From positions 62,001-126,000 of the forward strand of contig NZ_BLRL01000010.1 of the NCBI RefSeq assembly GCF_015082335.1: a DNA stretch of 64,000 nucleotides, read 5' to 3'. Both the position numbers and the translations under genes were made by a program. Source of the DNA: Moritella sp. F3. GTDB lineage: Bacteria; Pseudomonadota; Gammaproteobacteria; Enterobacterales; Moritellaceae. Each line of letters opens with the position of its first letter. The first letter of the stretch is position 1. Positions 34,500 through 43,184 of the stretch are shown here, piece by piece. The notes under the pieces were generated by a model. It was not told where the DNA came from. It ran no database searches and saw nothing but the letters and a program-made list of their open reading frames with translations.

Positions 34500-34847
34500 A
34501 TGAATAACAAAGAAAAAATATTTGTAAGAAAAACGGCACCAGAAAATAGCGCTAGAATGGTCGAAAGTATTTATGGCTGTAAATGGTCATTGACTGTGTA
34601 TCAGTTATTGGCGCATGACATTAACAGGCCGGGTGAGATGGTTCGTAATGTTGAAGGGTTAACGACAAAAGTCTTAAACCAATGCTTAAAACGTAATGTT
34701 GAATTTGGTATTTTAGAGAAAGTAAGCTTTAATGAACTACCGCCTAGAGTGGAATACCATGTTACGGAGTTTGGTACAAAATTCCTCGATATTTTGACGC
34801 AACTCGACGCTCTGCAAAATGAGATCGATCACCAATATAATGTGTGA
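34500..34847 (+). CDS. HxlR family transcriptional regulator
   Basis: This 115-residue winged-helix protein has the HxlR pattern: IYGCKWSLTVYQLL, GLTTKVLNQCLKRNVEFGILEKVSFNELPPRVEYHVTEFG. The cysteine in YGCKW corresponds to the conserved, often redox- or electrophile-sensing cysteine of YodB/HypR-like members. It is transcribed away from the dehydrogenase and probably controls it. The start codon at 34500 leaves a polar leader of about 20 residues. Confidence 0.9.
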   Translation: MNNKEKIFVRKTAPENSARMVESIYGCKWSLTVYQLLAHDINRPGEMVRNVEGLTTKVLNQCLKRNVEFGILEKVSFNELPPRVEYHVTEFGTKFLDILTQLDALQNEIDHQYNV

Positions 34848-34989
34848 TGAACATACTGAAGCCTCAGTTATAAAGTTGCTAGCAGTATTGCCTGATCATT
34901 AATTGACTCTCACCTACAAGCTGTCATTTACGATATCTGTTTTATGAACTAGATTTATTGTATATTTCTCTGCTAAGAGTTCATTTAAA

Positions 34990-35937
34990 ATGACTGTCAA
35001 AGTAGCTATCACACAAAAACCACCAGTGCTTCTTGATCTTAAAAGTAGTCTTAATAAGGCGATAGAGATCATGAATGAGGTCGCTGACGCAGGTGCCAAA
35101 CTTGTCGTCTTTCCTGAAACGTTTCTTCCTGGTTATCCTTCTTGGATATGGCGTCTTCGCCCCGGTGGTGATATGGCGCTTGGCAATACTCTCCATACTA
35201 AATTAAGAAATAATGCTGTTGATATCGCGAATGGTGGCCTTGAATCTATCTGTGAGGTGGCATTAAAACGTGAGCTTGTTGTGGTTATAGGGATGAATGA
35301 GATTGACTCCGAGTTTAGCGGTAGCACATTATTTAATACCGTTGTTGTGATTGATGTTAATGGTGAAATTGTCAATCGCCACCGAAAAATCATGCCGACA
35401 AACCCTGAACGAATGGTATGGGGGTTTGGTGATGGCAGTGGCTTACGAGTCGTTGATACAGCTGTTGGTCGGATAGGTTGCTTGATCTGTTGGGAGAACT
35501 ATATGCCTCTTGCACGGTATAGTTTGTTTGCTCAGGATATAGATATTTATATCGCCCCAACCTGGGATAGTGGTGATAACTGGATCGCGTCGATGAATCA
35601 TATTGCTCGAGAGGGGGGCTGCTGGGTGCTTAGTACCGCAACTGCTTTGCAAGGAAAAGATATTCCTGATTCTTTTCCAGAACGAGATAAGTTATTTCCT
35701 GCAGAAGAATGGATAAACCCTGGTGATGCTGTGGTGGTTAAGCCTTTTGGCGGAGTAGTCGCAGGGCCTTTGCATAAGGAAAAAAGTTTTTTATATTTTG
35801 ATATTGATTTGGGAGCTGCAAGAGACTCTCGTAAAGCTCTGGATGTCGCAGGTCATTATAATCGACCTGATATTTTCCATTTTGAATTAGATCGTCGAAC
35901 TCAATCCCCAATTCAATTTATTGACGACCCTAAATGA
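34990..35937 (+). CDS. Nitrilase-type carbon-nitrogen hydrolase
   Basis: This 315-residue member of the nitrilase superfamily has the catalytic triad E43 (FPETFLPGYP), K133 (RHRKIMPTNPE) and C167 (CLICWENYMPL). The segment CWENYMPLARY is characteristic of true nitrilases (nitrile to carboxylate plus ammonia) rather than amidases. The length is near the 310-370 of that branch. The natural nitrile is unknown; candidates include aliphatic or aryl nitriles and cyanide-derived compounds. It is a single gene about 140 bases downstream of the HxlR gene on the same strand, possibly part of the same unit. Confidence 0.92.
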   Translation: MTVKVAITQKPPVLLDLKSSLNKAIEIMNEVADAGAKLVVFPETFLPGYPSWIWRLRPGGDMALGNTLHTKLRNNAVDIANGGLESICEVALKRELVVVIGMNEIDSEFSGSTLFNTVVVIDVNGEIVNRHRKIMPTNPERMVWGFGDGSGLRVVDTAVGRIGCLICWENYMPLARYSLFAQDIDIYIAPTWDSGDNWIASMNHIAREGGCWVLSTATALQGKDIPDSFPERDKLFPAEEWINPGDAVVVKPFGGVVAGPLHKEKSFLYFDIDLGAARDSRKALDVAGHYNRPDIFHFELDRRTQSPIQFIDDPK

Positions 35938-36119
35938 GCATTCAATACAAGTAAGCGGTAGCTGCGCGATTCAAGTGATAGTATTGATCTTAGATTTCCT
36001 TTATTACTATTGGTATTGATAGAAGCGGAATTGTGTTTTGTTGTAACTGTCTGGATGCGTATGGAAGTTGGTTCGGAGGTTTTCAAACTCTAGAATTTAG
36101 AGAATGGAATTCATGTAAT

Positions 36120-36150
36120 AAATGGAACTAATGCAATATTAGTCCCATTT
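36120..36150. terminator. Stem-loop between nitrilase and outer-membrane protein genes
   Basis: ATGGAACTAAT and ATTAGTCCCAT form an 11-bp stem with one mismatch, just beyond the stop of the minus-strand outer-membrane protein gene. The tail is moderately T-rich. Confidence 0.6.
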
Positions 36151-36166
36151 CTATACATTTACAAAA

Positions 36167-36733
36167 TTAGAATTTGTAAGATGCAGCTACATATACAGAA
36201 CCAATAAGTACATCTATATCTGAAGCAGTGTTAGTCTCAATAGCAAAAGCATCGCCTTCATAACCAGCGCGGAAACTAACGCCTGATAATGCTGCAGGTG
36301 TATATTCTAGACCTGCACCAAAACGAAGAGCTGTCGCGCTACTATCATTTAAGTATTTAGTATTTTGATCTAAATCCAAAGAAGACAGGCCAATTATAGC
36401 AAATGGACGTAAACCATTTTCAAATGTGTAGCCCAGATTTGCTGCTAGAGATACTGTTTTAGGTTCCCATTTATAGTCAGACCAAACCTTCACTTTACCA
36501 TACGAAGTATATTGAGCTTCAATTGCAACGATGCGGTTGAATTGATAACCACCAATGAATTTCAGCGTTGAACCATCAGTTGAAGCCGATTTTGATATTG
36601 AATTGTATTCAGCTTCAGCGTGCGTCGAACCAGCACCTGCGCCAATGTAGAAACCAGAAACATCTTGGTTTGCTTGAACGTTTGTCGCTAATAGAAGCGC
36701 GGCTAAAGTGCTTAATGTAGTAATCGATTTCAT
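36167..36733 (-). CDS. Small outer-membrane beta-barrel protein
   Basis: This 188-residue precursor has a signal peptide (MKSITTLSTLAALLLATNVQA) and an eight-stranded OmpA-like barrel (GFYIGAGAG at the first strand, C-terminal VAASYKF). There is no C-terminal peptidoglycan-binding domain. Such proteins are annotated as porin-family or Opa-like barrel proteins; the role is unknown. It is divergent from the serine protease gene, and a Fur box in the shared 338-base region could in principle affect both. Confidence 0.87.
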   Translation of the reverse strand: MKSITTLSTLAALLLATNVQANQDVSGFYIGAGAGSTHAEAEYNSISKSASTDGSTLKFIGGYQFNRIVAIEAQYTSYGKVKVWSDYKWEPKTVSLAANLGYTFENGLRPFAIIGLSSLDLDQNTKYLNDSSATALRFGAGLEYTPAALSGVSFRAGYEGDAFAIETNTASDIDVLIGSVYVAASYKF

Positions 36734-37071
36734 GAGATACCTGCTGGTTATATGTTTTTATATAGTATTTTATGGTGGTGGATTATAGATAAGACCAAAT
36801 TTTAAGCAAGTTAACGAAACTGGAGTTTTGTCAGGATTTGTCAGGGTTTGTGTGAATCTACAGGCTGGTTTATTCATACTGGTTTAATTAACTTTAGGGC
36901 TAATGCTTAGCAGTACGGTAGTTTTTTGCTTTTATATGAATGACCTATAATAATCATGTATAGATATGTTTATACTAACATCATAGGTAATGATAATCAT
37001 TCTCATGTATAATCGGTGGGTATGTAATATAAATCAAATCAATCGTAAACCGTTTGGCCAAGGACTAGGTT
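36734..37071. promoter_or_regulatory. Divergent control region with Fur box
   Basis: This 338-base region separates the outer-membrane barrel gene and the protease gene. The Fur box at 36986-37004 is closer to the protease start. No small gene is supported. Confidence 0.55.
36986..37004. promoter_or_regulatory. Fur box
   Basis: GGTAATGATAATCATTCTC matches the classic 19-bp Fur box GATAATGATAATCATTATC at 17 positions. It lies about 68 bases before the protease start codon, a position suited to repression of the protease promoter when iron is sufficient. Confidence 0.8.
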
Positions 37072-38670
37072 ATGCATTTTAAGAGAATACTTTCATTTTT
37101 GTTTTTAGCACCACTCTCGCTGAGTCAACTTCATGCGTCTGAAGAAATGAGTCAAAGGATCATTAGCGGCACGAAAAGTGATAGCGATAGTTGGCCATTT
37201 ATGGTTGCTTTAGTGTCTAAAAACCGAGATGTATATAATGGCCAATTTTGTGGCGCTAGTTTTATAGGCGAGCGCTATATATTAACAGCTGCGCATTGTG
37301 TTGAGGGGAAAGAAGGACAAGATTTGGATGCTGTTATTGGCATTTCTGATTTAGTGCAAGTAGATGCTGTACAACACAGGTATAGCGTTAAAGAAGTTTA
37401 CGTGCATGAAGGTTATGTAGATGTTTCCACTGGTAATGATATTGCGATTTTAGAACTTGAGAATGATGTCAATTATACCGCGGTTAATTTAGCTGACCAG
37501 TATTTACGTAACAACCTCTCTGCGGGGGAGTTATTAACGGTGATGGGCTGGGGTGATCAGGATCCGAGTCGAGATTACACCCAATTTAAAAGTGAGTTAT
37601 ATCAAGTTACTGTGCCTTTAGTTGAGCAAAGCTTGTGCCCTAATATTATTCGCAGTGAAGATAATGCATTTTGTGCTGGGTTTGTGAGTGGCGGTTACGA
37701 CTCTTGCCAAGGTGATAGTGGTGGTCCGATAGTAGTTGCAAGTGCTGGTGGTTTTGAACAATTGGGGATCGTTAGTTGGGGCGAAGGTTGTGCTGAGGCG
37801 GGTAATTATGGTGTTTATGCTAATGTTAGCCATTTCACCGACTGGATAGCGGGTAAGACACAGGGGTTGAGCTTCCATCAATTAGAATTTGTTGGTGCTA
37901 AGACTGCTGGGTTATATACCCATACATTTTCTATCCGTAATACCACAGGACAAAGCATCCATACATCTGGCGCGGTGATTAATGGCTCTAGTGGTGTGAT
38001 TACAGCGAACAGTTGCGCAGAGCTTAGATCTAATGAAAGTTGCGCTGTAACGATCCTCTATACGGTAGGTACATTAGATTTTGAAAAGGTGTCAGTAAGT
38101 CTTTCTACGGATCATCCACAAATCAGTAGCGTAGCGCTTGCCTTATCCTATATTGGCACTGAAGTGGCTGGCGTAAGTGTTAGTAACGTTGTGAGAATTG
38201 CTAATACCAACGTTTATTCATCGCCTAATGCATGGATTGGCAATAGTAATACATTACAAAGTCCGCTATTAAATGATAATGAATTTGCACAAATGACCAT
38301 TTCTGGTTTAGCTGTTGGTAGTTTATCTTTCGACATGAATGTATCCACGGAAAAAAATTATGATTACTTGAACGTATATACGAATGGCAGTTTGTATACT
38401 CGATTCAGTGGCATAGAATCGAGATCCGTGGGTATTAATTTACCACGACATAGTAATACGGTGGTACTTGAATATAAGAAAGATAGAGGTGTTGCTCATG
38501 GAGGTGATCGCGTTATCATCAGTAATTTAACCCACTCAGTTACTGGTCAATCTGTTCGACCTGACGGTAATGCAGTCGAAAGAAGCTCAAGCGGTAGTGG
38601 CGGGGCGATTAATTGGGTCTATTTACTTCCGTTAGGTTTATTAACCTTAGTAAGACGACGCTTTATTTAA
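37072..38670 (+). CDS. Secreted trypsin-like serine protease with GlyGly-CTERM
   Basis: This is a 532-residue precursor. The signal peptide is about residues 1-22, with an activation site at R29/IISG. The S1 domain has H75 (TAAHC), D123 (GNDIAIL) and S216 (GDSGGP), and D210 at the base of the specificity pocket predicts cleavage after Arg/Lys. A beta-rich region follows (about 265-500). The C-terminal tail has a glycine/serine-rich segment (SGSGGAINW), a hydrophobic helix and RRRF, the GlyGly-CTERM sorting signal processed by rhombosortase. Vibrio Ves proteases share this layout and use type II secretion. It has a Fur box upstream and a terminator downstream. Confidence 0.93.
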   Translation: MHFKRILSFLFLAPLSLSQLHASEEMSQRIISGTKSDSDSWPFMVALVSKNRDVYNGQFCGASFIGERYILTAAHCVEGKEGQDLDAVIGISDLVQVDAVQHRYSVKEVYVHEGYVDVSTGNDIAILELENDVNYTAVNLADQYLRNNLSAGELLTVMGWGDQDPSRDYTQFKSELYQVTVPLVEQSLCPNIIRSEDNAFCAGFVSGGYDSCQGDSGGPIVVASAGGFEQLGIVSWGEGCAEAGNYGVYANVSHFTDWIAGKTQGLSFHQLEFVGAKTAGLYTHTFSIRNTTGQSIHTSGAVINGSSGVITANSCAELRSNESCAVTILYTVGTLDFEKVSVSLSTDHPQISSVALALSYIGTEVAGVSVSNVVRIANTNVYSSPNAWIGNSNTLQSPLLNDNEFAQMTISGLAVGSLSFDMNVSTEKNYDYLNVYTNGSLYTRFSGIESRSVGINLPRHSNTVVLEYKKDRGVAHGGDRVIISNLTHSVTGQSVRPDGNAVERSSSGSGGAINWVYLLPLGLLTLVRRRFI

Positions 38671-38700
38671 CTTTGTAGAGTAATTTTTATCATGTGAAAA

Positions 38701-38742
38701 GACCCTCCGATAATGGAATAAGCAATTATCGGGGAGTCTTTT
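38701..38742 (+). terminator. Terminator of the protease gene
   Basis: CTCCGATAAT and ATTATCGGGG form the core of a long stem (outer GAC/GTC) followed by TTTTA, 30 bases after the stop codon. Confidence 0.8.
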
Positions 38743-38789
38743 ACTAGCAAGTTTGCGCTGGCGAATACGCTCGTTATAAACTCGGAACC

Positions 38790-40403
38790 CTACAATCGAC
38801 AGCTCGCGGTCATATCTAAGCGCGGATTAATCACGTGACTCTCAACACCATACAATCCCAGTAAAGTATGGAATAAATTATCGTGTGAGAAACTACCTTG
38901 TTTGGCTTTTGCCATTAAACAGCCTCTGTCAATGCCTTTTGCATCAGCATATTGCTGCGGTAACCACATGAATAAAGGTATGTGAGTTTGTTCTTCAGGG
39001 GCAAATGCGTAAGGTGTACCGTGTAGATATAGCCCCTTTTCACCTAATGATTCACCGTGATCAGACATATACAGCAAGGCCACGTTATAATCTTTTGCAT
39101 AACTCTGCAGTTTTTTGATCGTTTCAGCAATAATATAATCTGTATAAGCAATGGTATTGTCGTAGACGTTGACGATTTCTTCGTCAGTGCAATTTTCAAT
39201 ATCACTTTTATTACATGCTGGTGTGAACAACTCTCGTTGCTGGGGATAGCGCTTAAAATAAGTGGGCCCGTGACTGCCAATTAAATGCATCGCAATTAAT
39301 TTATTGCCTTGCATACTGGCGACTTCATCATCAAATGTATTTAGCATGACTTCGTCATAACAGCTCTCGCCATTACAAAGCTTGGTCTTTTGGTTTATGT
39401 CTATGTTGATAAGTTTGACGCCTTTGGCGACAGATTTATCACCACCATCATCGTCTTTCCAAAGAACGTCAACGTTGGCATGCGTTAATACATCTAGCAC
39501 ATCATCTTGGCTATTCGCTCTGCTTTTGTTGTAGTTGCTGCGGTTTAGATTTGAGAACATGCAAGGTAATGAATGTGCGGTTGCAGTGCCACAAGATGAG
39601 ACATCTTGAAAAGAAATGATACCCATATCTTGCGTGTAAGGGTTGGTATTACGTTTATAACCATTATAGCCAATGTTCATTGAACGTGCTGTTTCACCAA
39701 CAATGAGGACCATTAAAGTTGGCTTGCCATTTTTTACTGGAGACAATACTGCGTCTTCACCTTGGCGCTTGTAAGCCAATTTTTCTGTAAAGAATTCATT
39801 TTTGAGATACTTGACACTATTAAAGATATGCGCGGGTACTATCATTTTATTGAGATAAGCATTGTTACGACCGACAGATGCATAATCCTTATAAAAACAA
39901 ATTATAATTAACAATCCGATCACCATCGCGATAACGACTAATACGATCCTTTTTAAAATACGTGTCAGTAATGGCTCTTGGGTATTAAATCGCACGAAGG
40001 CAATTAATATCGCGGGCACAATACCCGCAAAAAATAGATAAAGCATGGAGCTTAAATTGACATAGGAAATCACTTCACCGGAATTGGTTTCAATCAAATT
40101 TTCAATCATGCTGTAGTCAAATAACACCCCATATTTTAAGGTCGCATAGCAAGCTGCAGCGGAAGATATTACAACGAGTATAAAAAATGGCTTGGCAAAA
40201 TAAGGCAGTGCAAATAACGAAAAAATGACCACGAATGCACAAGTCATTAATAGCGGTGCTGAATAGGCAAATAGACCGAGGTTACTATTGGCGGTGATAT
40301 CTATTAAACGAGAGATAATCGGGATGTTGAGGACAAAACCAAAATATACTGAATACAATAATAGGAATTTAGTCATACTGATATTAATGCGGAATTTTTT
40401 CAT
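38790..40403 (-). CDS. eptA: Phosphoethanolamine transferase (EptA-like)
   Basis: This inner-membrane enzyme of about 537 residues moves phosphoethanolamine from phosphatidylethanolamine to lipid A. Five N-terminal membrane helices are followed by a periplasmic sulfatase-fold domain. The nucleophilic threonine lies in IVGETARSMN, and metal ligands appear in SDHGES and LIGSHGP. I place the start at MKKFRINIS (40403), right after the dgkA stop, rather than at the longer frame beginning at 40448. The family includes EptA, EptB and MCR-type enzymes; coupling to dgkA favours EptA. Such modification lowers binding of cationic peptides such as polymyxin. Confidence 0.9.
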   Translation of the reverse strand: MKKFRINISMTKFLLLYSVYFGFVLNIPIISRLIDITANSNLGLFAYSAPLLMTCAFVVIFSLFALPYFAKPFFILVVISSAAACYATLKYGVLFDYSMIENLIETNSGEVISYVNLSSMLYLFFAGIVPAILIAFVRFNTQEPLLTRILKRIVLVVIAMVIGLLIIICFYKDYASVGRNNAYLNKMIVPAHIFNSVKYLKNEFFTEKLAYKRQGEDAVLSPVKNGKPTLMVLIVGETARSMNIGYNGYKRNTNPYTQDMGIISFQDVSSCGTATAHSLPCMFSNLNRSNYNKSRANSQDDVLDVLTHANVDVLWKDDDGGDKSVAKGVKLINIDINQKTKLCNGESCYDEVMLNTFDDEVASMQGNKLIAMHLIGSHGPTYFKRYPQQRELFTPACNKSDIENCTDEEIVNVYDNTIAYTDYIIAETIKKLQSYAKDYNVALLYMSDHGESLGEKGLYLHGTPYAFAPEEQTHIPLFMWLPQQYADAKGIDRGCLMAKAKQGSFSHDNLFHTLLGLYGVESHVINPRLDMTASCRL

Positions 40404-40405
40404 TG

Positions 40406-40795
40406 TTATAGCACCAAAATCATCAACCAGACGAATACACTTAGGCATAAACTAACAAATACCGCCGCAGAACCAATGTCTTTTGCACGGCCACTTAATT
40501 GGTGGTATTCAGTACCGATGCGATCGACAACGGCTTCTATGGCTGAATTAATGAGTTCGACAATAATCACCAGTACCAATGAGGCTATCAATAGTATCTT
40601 TTCTATATTTGTAACGTCTAATAGCAGCGCTATGGTCGTTAAAATAAGCAGTAATAATAACTCTTGTCTGATAGCTGATTCGTATTTAAATGCAGCATAT
40701 AGCCCTTTAAATGAATATTGAGTCGCTTTAATAATACGGGTTAACCCTGTGGTTCCTGGTTTGCCGGTATTGTCTGTTGTATTACTTTGGTTCAT
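40406..40795 (-). CDS. dgkA: Diacylglycerol kinase DgkA
   Basis: This 129-residue integral membrane kinase phosphorylates diacylglycerol to phosphatidic acid. It has three membrane helices and the DgkA signature ELINSAIEAVVDRIGTEYHQLSGRAKDIGSAAV, including the catalytic glutamates. The stop codon is two bases before the eptA start, so the two are translationally linked. The pairing makes sense: the transferase releases diacylglycerol and DgkA recycles it. Confidence 0.96.
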   Translation of the reverse strand: MNQSNTTDNTGKPGTTGLTRIIKATQYSFKGLYAAFKYESAIRQELLLLLILTTIALLLDVTNIEKILLIASLVLVIIVELINSAIEAVVDRIGTEYHQLSGRAKDIGSAAVFVSLCLSVFVWLMILVL

Positions 40796-41101
40796 TCGCT
40801 CATCGCCTTTATATTAATTTCAATCACTACCATGCTCACACTCTGAGTTAAGACAGCATGATCGTGTAATATATCGCTAGAAACTGTAAGCGTCTGTAAG
40901 CGGTAATATAGATAAAAATGACGATGTAGCGACGATATAGGCTATATATGTAAGTCAATTTACTCCGAGGGGATTACCCTAAAGGTAGGGGTTAGTACTT
41001 ATAAATGTGTTATTCGCTCGGATTTCATGTTTTTGTATTGTGACCTTGCTATCTGTTAGGTAATATCCATATTTTTATATCGTAAAGATGGGATGAACAA
41101 C

Positions 41102-42265
41102 ATGAAGAAAACCCTGTGTGCAGCGATGCTTATATCGGCTGCAGGACTGTCAGGTTGTGCGTCATCTGAATCAACGCAAGGTGGCGTTGATGATAATAAT
41201 GCTGCAGTTGAAGTCATGGATGAAGCGGCACTGGCAATACAAAAAGTCAAAGCGCTAGCGGAACATGTTGAACAGCAATATGACGCCGGAAAGGATGAAG
41301 ACTATGTGTTCTTTGCACCAGATAGCTGGAAAAAAATTAATTCAGCTGTGCGTTCAATGCGTACCTTAGTGGCGAAATTTGATCCTAACGATCAAGGCTT
41401 TTTTGGTGGACCATCAGAAAGTAAAGTAACCGATAAAATTGAAGAAGCGCAAGAAGCGTTAGATAACGCTGTGCGTATCAAAACATTAGTATCTGTATTT
41501 TTAACCCAACAACTTGCGGATATGAACTACTTGTCGCCGCTTGTTCATGGTCAATGGCAGAATGAATTAGATGATATTTATGAAAGTACTGCTGACTTAA
41601 TTGAAGATATTGAAGATGATGAGTCAACAGACGGTTATGAGAAAAGTAGCGCGAAGATACAAGCTCGTTTGTTACAGCTTGAAATTAGAATTGTAAAAAG
41701 TAATCTTTATACGCCGTTGGTAAAGAAAATGAAAAAGCTGGATCAAGACTTGATCCCAGAAACATATGCTCAAATCCAGCAGCGTATCGTGCAATTAAAA
41801 GATGCAATTGAATTTTCGCCACGTGAACAGCATATTCTTGATGCCATTATTGTCAAAGTAGAAGACGATCTGCGTCGTGCTAATAATGTGACAACGGAAG
41901 TTAATTGGATCAACAGTGTCGATCGTTCGGAAAGTGAAAAAATTGCCTTACGTTATCGTGACGCGATTGCGACAGTGGCATTTAAGTTATTTTCAAAAGA
42001 TATTTCGAGCTTAACTTATATCGAACAAATTGCGTATTTTGATAATGCCCTGCGTAATAAATTACACCAACAAAAAGTGCTTAATGACGAACAGGCCGAG
42101 CTTATTATTAGCCTAACAGAAAAAGTCAAAGGTGCTTTGGTTGAGACTGAGACTGAGAGTGATGACTTAGCTGATGAATTAGTTGAACAGCAAATTGTGA
42201 CGGACTTAAATCGTATAGCCACGGATGCGGATGTTGAAACGATGACGTCATCGATTGAAGAGTAA
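41102..42265 (+). CDS. Lipoprotein of unknown function, helical
   Basis: This protein of about 387 residues has a lipoprotein signal (MKKTLCAAMLISAAGLSGC, lipobox LSGC). The mature part is rich in Glu, Asp, Lys and Ala and lacks Gly and Pro clusters, suggesting a long alpha-helical, partly coiled-coil structure. I recognise no domain. The residue after the lipid cysteine is alanine, so outer-membrane sorting is expected. The ATG at 41102 is chosen because GATGGG lies about 9 bases before it; the ATG at 41093 is also in frame. It ends five bases before the TauD-like gene, so the two are probably co-transcribed. Confidence 0.75.
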   Translation: MKKTLCAAMLISAAGLSGCASSESTQGGVDDNNAAVEVMDEAALAIQKVKALAEHVEQQYDAGKDEDYVFFAPDSWKKINSAVRSMRTLVAKFDPNDQGFFGGPSESKVTDKIEEAQEALDNAVRIKTLVSVFLTQQLADMNYLSPLVHGQWQNELDDIYESTADLIEDIEDDESTDGYEKSSAKIQARLLQLEIRIVKSNLYTPLVKKMKKLDQDLIPETYAQIQQRIVQLKDAIEFSPREQHILDAIIVKVEDDLRRANNVTTEVNWINSVDRSESEKIALRYRDAIATVAFKLFSKDISSLTYIEQIAYFDNALRNKLHQQKVLNDEQAELIISLTEKVKGALVETETESDDLADELVEQQIVTDLNRIATDADVETMTSSIEE

Positions 42266-42270
42266 TCTGC

Positions 42271-43083
42271 ATGCACATTGAGTTGCTTACTCCGCATATT
42301 GGCGCCTTGATCCACAATGTGGATCTGGTTAATTGTGACGACACAGAATTTGCAGCCGTTTATAAGGCGTGGTTTACCCACCAGGTGATCTTTTTTCGCG
42401 ATCAAAAGTTTTCACCGCAGCAACATTTAAAAATTGCTGCACGTTTTGGTGAGTTGGAGCCGACACATCCTTTTTTCCCACATGTCGAGGAAGCGCCGCA
42501 AGTCAGTATTATTGAAACTGTTAAAGGTAAGCCACCGCTAGAAAGTTTTTGGCATACGGATTTAACCTGGCGTCAGCAACCTTCAATCGCCTCGCTGCTG
42601 CATGCACAGCATGTCCCTCATTGTGGCGGTGATACCTTGTGGACCTCGATGACGGCAGTATTTAACGCATTGCCAGAACAAGACAAAAACCTGTTACGTC
42701 AATTATCCGCGATGCATGCATTGTTTGCTTTTGACGGTATTGAAAGTAGTGAGATCACTGAAGATTGGCAGAAAGATGTCATTGCGGTATCAGCAAAAAA
42801 TCCACCTGTCGCGCATCCGGTTATCACGCGCAATCCTGACACCGGGGAAGAGATCTTATTTATTAACGAGCAATTCACCCGTTATATTATTGGTATGGAT
42901 CGCGAGGATAGTAATGTTTTACTCGCCAAGCTATTTACCATGGCTAGACAGCCCGAATATCAAGTGCGTTTTAAGTGGCAAGCGAATTCATTAGCTATTT
43001 GGGATAACCGCAGTACACAACATTATGCGGTGATTGATTATGCCGATAACCCGCGTAAATTACATCGCGTGACTGTTGTTTAA
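42271..43083 (+). CDS. TauD/TfdA-like 2-oxoglutarate dioxygenase
   Basis: This Fe(II)- and 2-oxoglutarate-dependent oxygenase of 270 residues has the metal triad H95-x-D97 (FWHTDLTW) and distal H251 (NRSTQHYAV), followed by R262/R266 for 2-oxoglutarate. TauD itself releases sulfite from taurine and TfdA degrades 2,4-D. The substrate here is not readable, and no taurine or sulfonate transporter is adjacent. It follows the unknown lipoprotein by five bases and faces the convergent ABC operon across a terminator. Confidence 0.9.
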   Translation: MHIELLTPHIGALIHNVDLVNCDDTEFAAVYKAWFTHQVIFFRDQKFSPQQHLKIAARFGELEPTHPFFPHVEEAPQVSIIETVKGKPPLESFWHTDLTWRQQPSIASLLHAQHVPHCGGDTLWTSMTAVFNALPEQDKNLLRQLSAMHALFAFDGIESSEITEDWQKDVIAVSAKNPPVAHPVITRNPDTGEEILFINEQFTRYIIGMDREDSNVLLAKLFTMARQPEYQVRFKWQANSLAIWDNRSTQHYAVIDYADNPRKLHRVTVV

Positions 43084-43121
43084 TTTACGTCGTGTAATAA
43101 ATATTATGTCATCATTAGATG

Positions 43122-43161
43122 TGAAAAAAGAGCAATACGGTGGCCGTACAGCTCTTTTTTT
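43122..43161. terminator. Bidirectional intrinsic terminator
   Basis: AAAAAGAGC and GCTCTTTTT enclose an inner stem TACGG-TGG-CCGTA. It lies between the convergent dioxygenase and ABC ATPase genes. Confidence 0.88.
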
Positions 43162-43184
43162 GGCTCATATAATATGAATGATGG

